In this document: piece by piece, positions 43,616-53,483 of the stretch | How the letters are laid out: every line of letters starts with the position of its first letter | Position numbering within the stretch: position 1 is the first letter of the stretch | DNA from: an uncultured Prevotellaceae bacterium | Lineage (GTDB): Bacteria; Bacteroidota; Bacteroidia; Bacteroidales; Bacteroidaceae | DNA: 64,000 nt | Assembly (NCBI GenBank): GCA_902800185.1 | Contig: CADCDK010000008.1 | Coordinates: 16,889 to 80,888, forward strand | Direction of reading: 5' to 3' | The notes under the pieces: generated by a model | What the model saw: only the letters and a program-made list of their open reading frames with translations | Databases searched by the model: none | What the model was told of the DNA's origin: nothing | Made by a program: the position numbers and the translations under genes

Positions 43616-45603
43616 AAAAATTCATCATCTATGCCTGCGCACTACTTGCGCCAGCCATGCTTTGGGCTGAGGACAAGACCGTTACCTCGCCCGACGGCAA
43701 GTTAGCTGTAACTGTTTCCGTAGAAAACGGATTGGCTTCCTACACCGTTGCCTACAACGGACAACAAGTGCTGGGACGCTCAGCACTGGGACTACGAACC
43801 AACTTGGGAGACTTCACCAAGGAACTCACCTTGCAGGAGAGCAAGACGGGAACTACGAAGAAAGACTACACGATGACCCGCACGAAGCAGTCACAGTTTC
43901 ACTATGAGGCCAACACCCTTGCCCTGAAGCTACAGACTGCGAAGAAGGTTCCCATGACCATCGACTTCTACGTTTCCAACAATGACATTGCCTTCCGCTA
44001 CCAGTTAGGAAGAGGCCCCAAGGACAATCCCAGATGTGCTGTCATTGAAAGTGAGATTACTTCTTTCAACTTCCCCGAGGAGACCCGTTCCTTCATCTGC
44101 CCGCAAATCACGCCTATGACAGGATGGGAGCGTACGAAGCCTTCCTACGAGGAAGAATACAAGCCCGACGTGCCCGTCAACACGAAGTCACAGTTTGGCG
44201 TGGGCTACACATTCCCATGCTTGTTCAGACAGGAAGTCAAGGAAACAGGAATTTCAAAGAGTGCAGGGAACATCTGGGTACAGATTTCTGAGACTGGTGT
44301 AACCAGCGACTATTGCGGTTCCCGACTCTCCGACTATGAGGCTGGCAAGGGCTACACCGTTGCCTATCCACAAGCTGGCGAGAACAACGGCTTCGGCTCC
44401 ACGTCGGCAACCATCATGCTGCCCGGTGCCACACCATGGCGCACCATCACCGTCGGCAACTCACTGAAGCCCATTGTAGAAACCACCGTGCAGTTTGACG
44501 TGCTGGAACCCCTTTACAAGGCTACCGAGGATTACAAGCCCGGCCGTTACACCTGGAGTTGGATCATTTGGCAGGACGATGCCACGGTCTATGATGATCA
44601 AGTGCAGTTCATCGACCTCGCCGCAGCAATGGGCTACGAATATTGTCTGGTTGACGCACTCTGGGATACACAGATTGGCTACGACCGCATGGAGGAGCTT
44701 GCCAAGTATGCCCGTTCAAAGAATGTGTCGCTGATGCTCTGGTACAACTCCAACGGTGCAGAAAACGATGCACCCCAGGGACCGCGCGGTGTGATGAGCA
44801 ACAGTATCAAGCGCAAGCAAGACATGGCATGGATGAAGCGTATCGGTGTCAAGGCCATCAAGGTGGACTTCTTCGGCGGCGACAAGCAGGAGACCATGCG
44901 TCTCTATGAGGAGATTCTGAGCGATGCCAACGACTACGGCATACAAGTCATTTTCCATGGATGTACCCTACCCCGCGGATGGGAGCGCCTCTACCCCAAC
45001 TACGCAGGCTCAGAGGCTGCACTGGCTTCCGAGAATGTCTATTTTACCGACTATCATGCCAAGAAAGAAGGTTTCGAAATGACGATGCACCCCTTCTCAC
45101 GCAATGCCGTGGGCTCCTTCGACTGGGGTGGCATGCTGATGAACCACCACATGAGCCGTGACAACAAGAGTCGCCACCCGCGTTATACCAGTGATGTCTT
45201 TGAGATGGCAACCGCCATCACCAACCAATGCTCGGTGAACTGCGTTGCCATGTGTCCCAACAACCTCACCGACTTGCCACAATTCGAGCTTGACTTCCTC
45301 CGTCAAGTACCCACCACATGGGACGAGACCTGCTTCATTGACGGCTATCCCACACGCTATGCTGTCATCGCTCGTCGCACCGGTGACCAATGGTACGTAG
45401 GCGGCATCAACGGCACCGACGAGCCCATCACGCTCACCTTACAACTTCCCATGTTCGCCGGACAGACCGTGAAGTACTATACCGACGAAGCCAAGAAGCC
45501 GGGAGAAATCATTCCCAATTCCATTCTGAAGGAACTGAAGGTGAACAAGAAAGGTGAGGCCAAAGTCACCATCCAACCCATGGGCGGTATCATCCTGATG
45601 TAA
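43612..45603 (+). CDS. Secreted GH97-family alpha-glycosidase
   Basis: 663 residues with a signal peptide (MKKFIIYACALLAPAMLWAE). An N-terminal beta-sandwich (VTSPDGKLAVTVSVENGLASYTV) leads to the catalytic barrel (YTWSWIIWQDDATVYDDQVQFIDLAAAMGYEYCLVDALWD). Asp419 in AIKVDFFGGD sits where, from memory, retaining GH97 alpha-galactosidases place their nucleophile, whereas inverting SusB-type enzymes use a different pair; alpha-galactosidase is therefore slightly favoured. The C-terminal domain ends in the family-like GEAKVTIQPMGGIILM. It closes the esterase - amidohydrolase - GH97 unit and is followed by a terminator. Confidence 0.92.
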   Translation: MKKFIIYACALLAPAMLWAEDKTVTSPDGKLAVTVSVENGLASYTVAYNGQQVLGRSALGLRTNLGDFTKELTLQESKTGTTKKDYTMTRTKQSQFHYEANTLALKLQTAKKVPMTIDFYVSNNDIAFRYQLGRGPKDNPRCAVIESEITSFNFPEETRSFICPQITPMTGWERTKPSYEEEYKPDVPVNTKSQFGVGYTFPCLFRQEVKETGISKSAGNIWVQISETGVTSDYCGSRLSDYEAGKGYTVAYPQAGENNGFGSTSATIMLPGATPWRTITVGNSLKPIVETTVQFDVLEPLYKATEDYKPGRYTWSWIIWQDDATVYDDQVQFIDLAAAMGYEYCLVDALWDTQIGYDRMEELAKYARSKNVSLMLWYNSNGAENDAPQGPRGVMSNSIKRKQDMAWMKRIGVKAIKVDFFGGDKQETMRLYEEILSDANDYGIQVIFHGCTLPRGWERLYPNYAGSEAALASENVYFTDYHAKKEGFEMTMHPFSRNAVGSFDWGGMLMNHHMSRDNKSRHPRYTSDVFEMATAITNQCSVNCVAMCPNNLTDLPQFELDFLRQVPTTWDETCFIDGYPTRYAVIARRTGDQWYVGGINGTDEPITLTLQLPMFAGQTVKYYTDEAKKPGEIIPNSILKELKVNKKGEAKVTIQPMGGIILM

Positions 45604-45654
45604 TCAACATTTCTGTATTTATGATAGGCGTGACAACCGCCTATTGCTCCCTTT

Positions 45655-45703
45655 ATGCATTCCACATGCCGCATACTGTTATGGGCTGTGGAGTGCATTT
45701 TTC
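45655..45703 (+). terminator. Strong terminator after GH97
   Basis: ATGCATTCCACA (45655-45666) pairs with TGTGGAGTGCAT (45687-45698), followed by TTTTT. A second, smaller hairpin ATAGGCG/CGCCTAT stands just upstream at 45624-45644. The rest of the gap 45704-45852 holds a possible -7 element at 45838-45845 (TACTTTTG). Confidence 0.87.
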
Positions 45704-45852
45704 TATGATACCGAAAGAATCTTTTCGAAACAGACAGATAGGAAAGAACACGCTGTAATTATATACAAAGGGAGTTAAATAATTTAAATGAGTCGGGTAA
45801 ATATTGAAAGAACACCCCTTAATTTACATTTTTTTATTACTTTTGCATCGAT

Positions 45853-46254
45853 ATGAAAAAATTGATGCTCATACAACTGGCTGTAATGTTGCTCATGGCC
45901 TGTTCATCGAATGCTGACAAGCAAGCAAATGAACTGATGGCAGAAATCGAGCAACTCTATTCCAACAAACAGTTCAAGCAGGCTTTGGACTCCATTGAAT
46001 CACTTCGGCAACGCTATCCAAAAGCGGTTGAAGCACGTAAACGTGCCCTGGAAATATGGGATAGCGCTTCTTTGCAAATGGCACAGGAAGACATTGCGAA
46101 GACCGATTCGGCTTTCTTGGCAACAGAGAGCTTGAAAGAAACAGAAACCGACATCTACAAGAAGAACATGCTCGGAGTGAAATGCGATTCTCTGAAAGCA
46201 CGCTACGAAGCACTCTGTGGTGTGGTCAAAATGATACGGCATCGACAAAAATAA
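45853..46254 (+). CDS. Small lipoprotein of the tpiA-folE cluster
   Basis: 133 residues with a lipoprotein signal (MKKLMLIQLAVMLLMAC, lipidated Cys 17). The mature part is helical and charged (ELMAEIEQLYSNKQFKQALDSIESLRQRYPKAVEARKRALE), resembling a single TPR-like hairpin of the kind found in envelope scaffold proteins. It begins a plus-strand run of nine genes to 53316. Function unknown; a possible -7 element TACTTTTG is at 45838-45845 but lacks an upstream TTTG. Confidence 0.65.
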   Translation: MKKLMLIQLAVMLLMACSSNADKQANELMAEIEQLYSNKQFKQALDSIESLRQRYPKAVEARKRALEIWDSASLQMAQEDIAKTDSAFLATESLKETETDIYKKNMLGVKCDSLKARYEALCGVVKMIRHRQK

Positions 46255-46256
46255 AT

Positions 46257-46796
46257 ATGGCACAGGAAAATACAGAACAACAATTCAAGGACGTGATGGA
46301 AGAGTGCCGCTCACTGTTCAGACAGAAGCTGCACGATTACGGTGCTTCATGGCGCATCTTGCGCCCCGCGTCACTGACCGATCAATTATATATCAAAGCC
46401 AAACGCATACGTTCACTCGAGATCAAGAAAGAGTCGCTCGTAGGAGAAGGCATACGACCAGAGTTCATTGCACTCATCAACTACGGAATCGTTGGGCTTA
46501 TCCAGATTGAAAAAGGATTTGTTGACGAGGTGGACGTTACTCCGGCACAAGCCATGCAACTCTACGATGCTCATGCCAAAGAAGCATTGGAGCTGATGCT
46601 ACGGAAGAACCATGACTATGACGAGGCCTGGCGGCACATGAGAGTGAGCTCATACACAGATTTCATCCTCACCAAACTTCAGCGTATCAAGGAGATTGAA
46701 GACCTGGCCGGCGAAACGCTCGTCAGCGAAGGTATTGACTCCAACTACATGGACATCATCAACTATGCCGTCTTCGGAGCAATAAAGCTGAAGTAA
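46257..46796 (+). CDS. DUF1599 protein (tandem nucleotide-modification-associated domains)
   Basis: 179 residues from ATG 46257, the first start after the lipoprotein stop. Two similar halves: CRSLFRQKLHDYGASWRILRPASLTDQLYIKAKRIRSLE and LELMLRKNHDYDEAWRHMRVSSYTDFILTKLQRIKEIED. Each repeats the H/DY-x5-W motif of DUF1599 (Nmad1-like). This pair is a standard neighbour of BT_3928-family, tpiA, SPOR and folE genes in Bacteroidales. Function unknown; the superfamily name suggests nucleotide binding. Its stop TAA is the first part of a heptamer array. Confidence 0.85.
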   Translation: MAQENTEQQFKDVMEECRSLFRQKLHDYGASWRILRPASLTDQLYIKAKRIRSLEIKKESLVGEGIRPEFIALINYGIVGLIQIEKGFVDEVDVTPAQAMQLYDAHAKEALELMLRKNHDYDEAWRHMRVSSYTDFILTKLQRIKEIEDLAGETLVSEGIDSNYMDIINYAVFGAIKLK

Positions 46797-46827
46797 GAAG
46801 TAAGAGGTAAGAAGTAAGAGGTAAGAG
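46793..46827 (+). repeat. Heptamer array between DUF1599 and BT_3928-family genes
   Basis: Five units GTAAGAA, GTAAGAG, GTAAGAA, GTAAGAG, GTAAGAG. The DUF1599 stop TAA is in the first unit, and the GTG start of the next gene begins at the first base after the fifth. The gap contains nothing else. Confidence 0.93.
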
Positions 46828-47952
46828 GTGAAAGAGAGATTATTGAAAATCGGCGTAAACCTTGCGAGGTTGATTCTTGCTGTCACGTTTATCTTCTCGG
46901 GATATGTGAAAGCTGTTGACCCACTCGGAACGCAATATAAGATACAAGACTATTTGGAGGCATTGGGGCTACCAGGCGTGGTACCCGACTGGCTGACACT
47001 TTCGACATCGGTGGTCTTGGCAGGAGTCGAATTCGCCTTAGGTGTTTTCCTGCTCACTGCTATCCACAGAAGAGGTGTAGCCAAAGTAACACTTGCCTTC
47101 ATGCTCATCGCAACGCCAATAACGATATGGCTCTATGTGGTTAATCCGATAGAAGACTGCGGATGTTTCGGTGACGCACTCAAGCTCTCCAATGGGCAGA
47201 CCCTGCTGAAGAACGTGGTGCTTACGCTCTGTGCAATCGTGGTTTGCCGGTGGTACTCCAAGATGCACATGCTCTTCCTCAGACGGGCACAATGGATGAT
47301 CGTAAATGCCACCATCATCCTGATTATCGGACAGAGTCTTTATAGTCTCTATGACCTGCCGCCATTCGACTTCCGTCCCTACCATGTTGGGGCCGACTTA
47401 CGCCAAGGAATGGAAATTCCGCCAGAGGCTGAGAAGCCCAAGTTCGAAACAACGTTCATACTCAGGAAAGACGGAGAAGAGCGAGAGTTCACACTCGACA
47501 ACTATCCCGACTCAACTTGGGAGTTCGTGGATGCCCGCACGGTTCAGGTAAGCCAAGGATACGTTCCACCGATTCACGACTTCTCCATCGTTCTGAATGA
47601 GACAGGCGAGGATATAACAGAGGAGGTGCTCTGCCACAAGAAACCTGTCCTGCTGCTCATCGCACCCTACTTGGAAAAGGCCGATGACAGCAACTTCGGA
47701 CAGATTGACTTGATTTATGAATATGCCCACGAAGCCGGATGGCCGATGTATTGTCTTACAGCAAGTGGGAGCAAGGCCATTCAACGATGGATTGACATGA
47801 CGGGAGCCGAATACCCATTCTGCACCACCGATGCCACAACGCTGAAAACCATCATCCGCAGCAACCCCGGACTGCTGTTGCTGAAAAACGGAGTGGTCAA
47901 AGGCAAATGGAGTCACAACAGACTTCCGTCCATAGAAGATTTGCAAAAGTAG
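46828..47952 (+). CDS. BT_3928-family DoxX/MauE-like membrane protein
   Basis: 374 residues, starting with GTG at 46828. An N-terminal half with four transmembrane helices ([35 protein letters not shown]) is DoxX/MauE-like and contains the pair [13 protein letters not shown] seen in relatives of vitamin-K-epoxide or DoxD proteins. The C-terminal half (about 200-374) looks thioredoxin-like but lacks a CxxC. The family name comes from the Bacteroides thetaiotaomicron locus in the same gene order. Possible role in thiol redox or envelope maintenance, unproven. The start codon lies against the heptamer array, so upstream spacing may vary between strains. Confidence 0.82.
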   Translation: MKERLLKIGVNLARLILAVTFIFSGYVKAVDPLGTQYKIQDYLEALGLPGVVPDWLTLSTSVVLAGVEFALGVFLLTAIHRRGVAKVTLAFMLIATPITIWLYVVNPIEDCGCFGDALKLSNGQTLLKNVVLTLCAIVVCRWYSKMHMLFLRRAQWMIVNATIILIIGQSLYSLYDLPPFDFRPYHVGADLRQGMEIPPEAEKPKFETTFILRKDGEEREFTLDNYPDSTWEFVDARTVQVSQGYVPPIHDFSIVLNETGEDITEEVLCHKKPVLLLIAPYLEKADDSNFGQIDLIYEYAHEAGWPMYCLTASGSKAIQRWIDMTGAEYPFCTTDATTLKTIIRSNPGLLLLKNGVVKGKWSHNRLPSIEDLQK

Positions 47953-47990
47953 ATTACATACATATTATTAACAAAACAAGAAAAGAGAAA

Positions 47991-48749
47991 ATGAGAAAGA
48001 AAATTGTAGCAGGTAACTGGAAAATGAACATGAACCTGCAAGACGGTATCGCTCTCGCCAAAGAGCTCAACGACACTCTGAACGCTGAGAAGCCCAACTG
48101 CGACGTTGTCATCTGCACACCGTTCATCCACCTTGCTTCCGTAGCACAGTTCCTCAATCAGGATGTGATCGGACTGGGTGCCGAGAACTGCGCCGACAAG
48201 GAAAAGGGTGCCTTCACCGGTGAGGTAAGTGCTGAGATGGTGAAGTCAACTGGTGCCAAATATGTGATCCTCGGTCACTCAGAGCGTCGCGAGTATTACA
48301 ACGAGACTCCCGAGATTCTGAAGGAGAAAGTGCTCCTCGCCCTGAAGAACGGGCTGAAGGTGATCTTCTGCATCGGCGAGACACTCGCAGAGCGTGAGGC
48401 TGAGAAGCAGAACGAGGTTGTGAAGGCTGAACTCGAAGGAAGCGTGTTCAACCTGACAGAAGAGGAATTCAAGAACATCATCATCGCCTACGAGCCCATC
48501 TGGGCCATCGGTACTGGCAAGACTGCCACTGCAGAGCAGGCCGAAGAGATTCATGCCTACATCCGCAGCATCGTTGCCGAGAAGTATGGTGCTGCCGTTG
48601 CCGACGAGACCAGCATCCTCTATGGCGGAAGCTGCAAGGCCAGCAACGCTCCCGAGCTGTTTGCTAAGCCCGACATCGATGGTGGACTGATTGGCGGAGC
48701 CTCACTGAAGGCTGCCGACTTCAAGGGCATCATCGACGCTTGGAAATAA
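47991..48749 (+). CDS. tpiA: Triosephosphate isomerase
   Basis: 252 residues from ATG 47991 ([13 protein letters not shown]). It interconverts dihydroxyacetone phosphate and glyceraldehyde-3-phosphate. Catalytic Lys (NWKMN), His (GHSERR) and Glu ([11 protein letters not shown]) are all present, with the C-terminal phosphate loop GGLIGGASL. The start is set by family length; an upstream frame from 47907 runs through the end of the preceding gene. A hairpin follows at 48766. Confidence 0.97.
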   Translation: MRKKIVAGNWKMNMNLQDGIALAKELNDTLNAEKPNCDVVICTPFIHLASVAQFLNQDVIGLGAENCADKEKGAFTGEVSAEMVKSTGAKYVILGHSERREYYNETPEILKEKVLLALKNGLKVIFCIGETLAEREAEKQNEVVKAELEGSVFNLTEEEFKNIIIAYEPIWAIGTGKTATAEQAEEIHAYIRSIVAEKYGAAVADETSILYGGSCKASNAPELFAKPDIDGGLIGGASLKAADFKGIIDAWK

Positions 48750-48765
48750 ACCCTACGTTCAGAAC

Positions 48766-48786
48766 GAGTGGGAAATGCTCCCACTC
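48766..48786 (+). terminator. Hairpin after tpiA
   Basis: GAGTGGGA (48766-48773) and TCCCACTC (48779-48786) pair across 5 nt; TTAAAA follows. Weak T-run, so termination is probably partial and the SPOR gene may be read through. The hairpin covers an upstream in-frame start at 48775 and thereby supports the SPOR start at 48802. Confidence 0.6.
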
Positions 48787-48801
48787 TTAAAACCCAAAGA
48801 G

Positions 48802-49368
48802 ATGAGAAAAATCATCATAGCATTGTTCGGTCTGTGCGCTGCTCTCAACAGCAACGCACAGACTTACCTTGACCACCTGCAACAACAGCAGCCGGGACAA
48901 GGAACCGTGACCGTCACCGAAAGCAAGGAGATTGACCAACTGGTAAATGGAAATTCTATCGAAAACGAGGCCACCAGTAAACCGACTGTCACACCAAACA
49001 CAACATCCAAGACAACGCCTGAGAAACGCCATCAGACACTCACACCCGAGGAGAATGTCGATCCTTCAACCGTCGATACCAGCCACAAAGTACTCCGACA
49101 GGGAGTCAAGGTCACGGGCTACCGGATCCAGGCTTTCTATGGAGGAAACACGCGCGATGATAAGCTCAAAGCACAACAAACGGGGAACAACATCAAGATG
49201 AGATTCCCCAGCCAGCCCGTATATGTTCACTTCTACAACCCGCACTGGACATGTCGGGTAGGCAACTTTCAATCATACGAAGAAGCACAGGAGATGCTTC
49301 AAAACATGAAGAAGGCTGGTTTCACACAAGCAACCATTCTGAAAGGAAAAATAACTGTTCAGCAATGA
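48802..49368 (+). CDS. SPOR-domain secreted protein
   Basis: 188 residues from ATG 48802 ([20 protein letters not shown], signal peptide). A low-complexity polar middle ([23 protein letters not shown]) precedes a SPOR domain ([55 protein letters not shown]). SPOR domains bind denuded peptidoglycan at division sites. It overlaps folE by 4 nt and is part of the conserved tpiA - SPOR - folE order. Confidence 0.87.
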   Translation: MRKIIIALFGLCAALNSNAQTYLDHLQQQQPGQGTVTVTESKEIDQLVNGNSIENEATSKPTVTPNTTSKTTPEKRHQTLTPEENVDPSTVDTSHKVLRQGVKVTGYRIQAFYGGNTRDDKLKAQQTGNNIKMRFPSQPVYVHFYNPHWTCRVGNFQSYEEAQEMLQNMKKAGFTQATILKGKITVQQ

Positions 49369-49952
49369 TAGAAACAGAAATATATGTCCGCGAGGGAGTC
49401 GAAGAACTCGCGGCTCACTATAAAGAAGTAATCACCTTGTTAGGCGAGGATCCTACTCGCGAGGGACTTGAAAAGACCCCCATGCGAGTAGCGAAAGCCA
49501 TGCAGGTTCTCACACGAGGCTACACACAAGACCCGCACAAGGTACTCACCGACGCACTGTTCGAGGAGAAATACAACCAGATGGTCATCGTCAAGGACAT
49601 CGATGTGTTCTCCCTCTGCGAACACCACATGCTCCCCTTCTACGGAAAGGCGCATGTAGCATATATCCCCAACGGATACATCACGGGACTTTCAAAGATT
49701 GCCCGCGTGGTTGACATCTACAGCCACCGTTTGCAAGTACAAGAGAGACTGACGCAGCAAATCAAGGACTGCATCCAGGAGACACTGAAACCGCTGGGGG
49801 TCATGGTCGTCATTGAGGCGAAGCACATGTGTATGCAGATGCGCGGTGTAGAAAAGCAGAATGCAATTACCACAACGAGCGATTTCAGCGGAGCCTTCAA
49901 TCAAGCCAAGACACGCGAAGAGTTCATGAACCTGCTCCGACGGGAGAGATAA
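49365..49952 (+). CDS. folE: GTP cyclohydrolase I
   Basis: 195 residues from ATG 49365, overlapping the SPOR stop (ATGA). It makes 7,8-dihydroneopterin triphosphate from GTP, the first step of folate synthesis. Zinc ligands and catalytic His are in [32 protein letters not shown] and [12 protein letters not shown]. Upstream in-frame sequence to 49251 belongs to the SPOR gene in another frame. Standard length and motifs. Confidence 0.96.
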   Translation: MIETEIYVREGVEELAAHYKEVITLLGEDPTREGLEKTPMRVAKAMQVLTRGYTQDPHKVLTDALFEEKYNQMVIVKDIDVFSLCEHHMLPFYGKAHVAYIPNGYITGLSKIARVVDIYSHRLQVQERLTQQIKDCIQETLKPLGVMVVIEAKHMCMQMRGVEKQNAITTTSDFSGAFNQAKTREEFMNLLRRER

Positions 49953-49988
49953 AAGAAAAAAGTAAAACAAAATAAAAACAAAAACAAT

Positions 49989-50600
49989 ATGAAGAAACTA
50001 TCATTATTGGCAACCATGCTTTGCTGCGCAGCAGCACTCTTTTTCACATCCTGCAAAGATGCCGCTGACGGTAACGAGATGTCAAACGACGAAGTGCAAA
50101 GAGTATTCAATGAAATGCAAGGCACCTACACGGGTGTTCTCTACACCTCACGCGACACCACAAAGCACTACTTGCAGTGCGAGATCGACTCGCTCATCAA
50201 AATACAGAATTTCCCTGACGCACTCCTCGAGCAGGCAACTTCCAACAAGACACTCCGACAGATACTCTATAACACCGATGCCACACGTGAACTGTGGATG
50301 CCCATTAAATTCGGAGGATGGTACGACAGCCAGAAGTCGGTGAGCTATTTCTACCTCTTCCCAGAGTCCATCATCAAGGAGAACCTCATCCTCGATGACA
50401 CCAATCGTAAGGTTACCTTTGCTTTCTATTCCGGCATTGATTCACCGGGGCTCTTCAATCGCAGTAACAGGTCCATCCATCTTGAGTTCACTGTAGGAGG
50501 CGTTTTCTTCGACGATGAGTTGCAGTACAACAGCACCCTTCGTACAACCTTCTATTTCGACGGTTCACGTATCTCACACCATACATTTTCCAACCTATGA
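49989..50600 (+). CDS. DUF4840-like lipoprotein
   Basis: 203 residues with the lipoprotein signal MKKLSLLATMLCCAAALFFTSC (Cys 22). The mature part (VQRVFNEMQGTYTGVLYTSRDTTKHYLQCEIDSL) fits the DUF4840 family, small beta-rich lipoproteins of Bacteroidales with unknown role. Its last 4 nt overlap the start of xth, so the two are translationally coupled although functionally unrelated. Confidence 0.75.
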   Translation: MKKLSLLATMLCCAAALFFTSCKDAADGNEMSNDEVQRVFNEMQGTYTGVLYTSRDTTKHYLQCEIDSLIKIQNFPDALLEQATSNKTLRQILYNTDATRELWMPIKFGGWYDSQKSVSYFYLFPESIIKENLILDDTNRKVTFAFYSGIDSPGLFNRSNRSIHLEFTVGGVFFDDELQYNSTLRTTFYFDGSRISHHTFSNL

Positions 50601-51358
50601 GATTCATTTCTTGGAACGTCAACGGACTGCGTGCCTGTACGGGGAAAGGATTTGCAGAGAGCTTTGGGCTGCTGGATGCCGACTTCTTCTGTTTGCAGGA
50701 AACAAAAATGCAGGCGGGACAGCTCGACCTGCAGTTTCCGGGCTACGAGTCCTACTGGAACTACGCTGACAAGAAAGGCTACTCCGGTACTGCCATCTAT
50801 ACCCGCCATCAGCCACTCAGCGTGACCTATGGTTTGGGGATTGACGAGCACGACCATGAGGGGCGTGTCATCACACTCGAGATGGAGCAGTTCTTCCTTG
50901 TCACCGTTTACACCCCCAATTCTCAAGACGGGCTCCGGCGACTCGAATACCGCATGCAATGGGAAGAGGACTTCCGCAACTACCTGTTGAAACTCGATGC
51001 ACAGAAGCCCGTCATTGTCTGTGGCGACATGAACGTGGCACACAATGAGATCGACCTCAAGAACCCTTCTACCAACCGACACAACGCAGGCTTCACGGAC
51101 GAGGAACGTGCCAAGTTCACAACACTCCTCGACAGCGGCTTCACCGATACCTTCCGTTCACTCTACCCCGAGCAGATCACCTACTCCTGGTGGTCGTACC
51201 GCTTTCAGGCAAGAGCCAAGAACGCAGGTTGGCGCATCGATTACTTCCTTGTATCCAATCGTCTGAGGGAGGCTGTTCAAGACGCTGCCATCCACACCGA
51301 GATATTCGGTTCCGACCACTGTCCCGTAGAGCTTACTCTCAACCTGCCTATCTCATAA
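50597..51358 (+). CDS. xth: Exodeoxyribonuclease III
   Basis: 253 residues, an EEP-fold nuclease. Key residues are present: SWNVNGLRA (Asn), FFCLQETKM (Glu), CGDMNVAHNEID (Asp-Asn), WRIDYFLVS and GSDHCPVEL (Asp-His). It has AP endonuclease and 3' to 5' exonuclease activity in base excision repair. Length agrees with Xth of Bacteroidetes. Overlaps the DUF4840 gene by 4 nt and precedes the GH43 gene by 5 nt. Confidence 0.94.
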   Translation: MRFISWNVNGLRACTGKGFAESFGLLDADFFCLQETKMQAGQLDLQFPGYESYWNYADKKGYSGTAIYTRHQPLSVTYGLGIDEHDHEGRVITLEMEQFFLVTVYTPNSQDGLRRLEYRMQWEEDFRNYLLKLDAQKPVIVCGDMNVAHNEIDLKNPSTNRHNAGFTDEERAKFTTLLDSGFTDTFRSLYPEQITYSWWSYRFQARAKNAGWRIDYFLVSNRLREAVQDAAIHTEIFGSDHCPVELTLNLPIS

Positions 51359-51363
51359 GAACA

Positions 51364-53316
51364 ATGAACAGACTTTTTAGCATCATGCTGATGCTCTGCC
51401 TGACAGTTGTTGTACAGGCAGCTAAACAGAAGAAACAAGTTGAACCGGTCTTCTCCGGCTATCTGTTCGCCTACTTTGAAGGAAGTGGCGACAAGAATCT
51501 GCAAGAGCAGTTGCGCTTCGCCGTGAGCGAGGACGCACAAAACTGGTACGCCCTGAACGGCAACCGGCCCATCATTGCCAGCGACAGCATCAGCCAGAGC
51601 GGTGGCATCCGCGACCCGCACATCCTGCGCGGCGAGGACGGCTGCTACTACATCGTGGCAACCGACATGCACACCTTCGACCCCAATCAGGGCTGGGGTG
51701 CCAATCCCGGCATCGTGCTACTGAAGTCACGCGACCTCGTACACTGGACACACGCCAAGATTGTCCTTGCCAAGGACTACGCCGAGCACTTCGGCGATGC
51801 CTACTGGGTGTGGGCACCGCAAACCATCTACGACCACAAGGCCAAGAAGTACATGATCTACTTCACCCTGCAGCGTAGCGACCGCAAGACACTCATCACC
51901 TACTATGCCTATGCTAACCAAGACTTCACTGGCTTCGAGAGCGAACCGAAGGTGCTCTTCTCTGCCAAGTACGGAAGTATCGACAACGACATCATTTACG
52001 AGGACGGTCTCTACCACCTATTTTATAAAGGCAACACCAAGGACGAGAACGGCAAGGAAGTCAAGAACGGCATCCAGCAAGCCACGTCGAAGAGCCTGAA
52101 AGGTCCGTGGAAGGAAGACTTCAAATATCTCGACGCATACGCCGGCACACGGACACATGTAGAGGGAAGCAGCGTATTTGAATTGAACCCGCAGGACGCC
52201 GGAGGACAAATCGTCAATCGTCAATCGTCAAATAGTCAATTTGTTTTGATGTACGACCTCTACGGCTCTGGCCGCTATGAGTTTCAGACATCAAAAGACC
52301 TCATGACATGGACAAAGGAGCCGCAGTCGTTCCGCAAGGATTTCTTCCCCCGGCACGGTTCGGTTATCTCCGTAACCAAGGAGGAACTGGAGCGCTTACA
52401 GCAGAAGTGGGGCTACGTGCTGACACATGATTTCGAGAGCAATGGCAATCCCATCATTCGCGACAAGCATACTGCCGACCCCGCTGTGCTCGTGGAGAAC
52501 GATACGCTCTGGCTCTTTGCCGGACACGATGCCGAGGGCAACCAACGAGATTATGTCATGAAAGACTGGCTGCTCTACTCCACCACCGACATGAAACACT
52601 GGACGGAACACCCCTCGCCCCTGCGCATCGACGACTTTGCCTGGGCAAAGAGCAAGCAGGCATACGCAGGACAGGCTGTCAAGCACAACGGCAAGTACTA
52701 CTGGTATGTCTCCACCAACTGGTGCGGCATCGGCGTTGCCGTGAGCGACAAGATTACTGGTCCCTACAAAGACGCTTTAGGAAAGCCGCTGCTGACCAAT
52801 GAGGACTGCTTTGACTCCAAACATAGCTGGGCGTGCATCGACCCGACCGTCCTCATCGACGATGACGGTACACCTTATCTTATATGGGGCAACCGCGAGT
52901 GCTACTATGCTAAGCTGAAAGACAATATGATTGAGATTGACGGTCCTGTACATCGCATCGACGTTCCCAACTTCACCGAAGGCCCTTGGATGCACAAATA
53001 CAACGGAAAGTACTATCTGACCTACGCCTCGGAGTGGCCCGAGAAGATTGCCTACGCCGTGGCAGACAAGATTGAAGGTCCCTACACACCGATGGGAGTC
53101 ATCAGCGAGATTGCAGGAAACTCCAATACCACGCATCCCGCCATCGTGAAGTTCCGCAACCAGTGGCTCTTCTTCTCCCACAACGGCGGTCTTCCCGCTG
53201 GTGGCAGCTACAGCCGCAGCATCATTGCCGAACCGCTGTACTACAACGCTGACGGCAGCATCCGCTCCATCCCCGCCACCGCCAAAGGAGTCGGCGAGAT
53301 GAACATAAAGCCATAA
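51364..53316 (+). CDS. Secreted GH43-family glycosidase with two propeller domains
   Basis: 650 residues from ATG 51364 (MNRLFSIMLMLCLTVVVQA, signal peptide); the open frame extends upstream to 51190 only inside xth. The first half (FAYFEGSGDKNLQEQLRFAVSEDAQNWYALNGNRPII, then GIRDPHILRGEDGCYYIVATD) and the second half (HTADPAVLVENDTLWLFAGHD) each show a GH43 five-blade start with its catalytic-type Asp. GH43 enzymes release arabinose or xylose from plant polysaccharides. Residues about 283-293 (IVNRQSSNSQF) are encoded by a short heptamer array inserted in a loop. Substrate cannot be read; arabinofuranosidase or xylosidase are both plausible. Confidence 0.87.
   Translation: MNRLFSIMLMLCLTVVVQAAKQKKQVEPVFSGYLFAYFEGSGDKNLQEQLRFAVSEDAQNWYALNGNRPIIASDSISQSGGIRDPHILRGEDGCYYIVATDMHTFDPNQGWGANPGIVLLKSRDLVHWTHAKIVLAKDYAEHFGDAYWVWAPQTIYDHKAKKYMIYFTLQRSDRKTLITYYAYANQDFTGFESEPKVLFSAKYGSIDNDIIYEDGLYHLFYKGNTKDENGKEVKNGIQQATSKSLKGPWKEDFKYLDAYAGTRTHVEGSSVFELNPQDAGGQIVNRQSSNSQFVLMYDLYGSGRYEFQTSKDLMTWTKEPQSFRKDFFPRHGSVISVTKEELERLQQKWGYVLTHDFESNGNPIIRDKHTADPAVLVENDTLWLFAGHDAEGNQRDYVMKDWLLYSTTDMKHWTEHPSPLRIDDFAWAKSKQAYAGQAVKHNGKYYWYVSTNWCGIGVAVSDKITGPYKDALGKPLLTNEDCFDSKHSWACIDPTVLIDDDGTPYLIWGNRECYYAKLKDNMIEIDGPVHRIDVPNFTEGPWMHKYNGKYYLTYASEWPEKIAYAVADKIEGPYTPMGVISEIAGNSNTTHPAIVKFRNQWLFFSHNGGLPAGGSYSRSIIAEPLYYNADGSIRSIPATAKGVGEMNIKP
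52211..52231 (+). repeat. In-frame heptamer repeat inside the GH43 gene
   Basis: Three exact TCGTCAA units, followed by a degraded fourth (ATAGTCA). Three heptamers are 21 nt, so the reading frame is kept. It lies between two conserved blocks (EGSSVFEL and FVLMYDLYGSG). Confidence 0.88.
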
Positions 53317-53483
53317 TTTTTTTCTTCTTGGCGTCACCTTTTGCGTTCTTGAACTGTTATATCAATGAAGTGACGAAGCAATGAGAGCCGTTAAGCTTGC
53401 TTAAAATGGCCGAATCGCGACGGAACTCGATAGAATCAATCGGTTCAAGAATACAAAAGTTTAACCCTTTAAATAATAAGATT

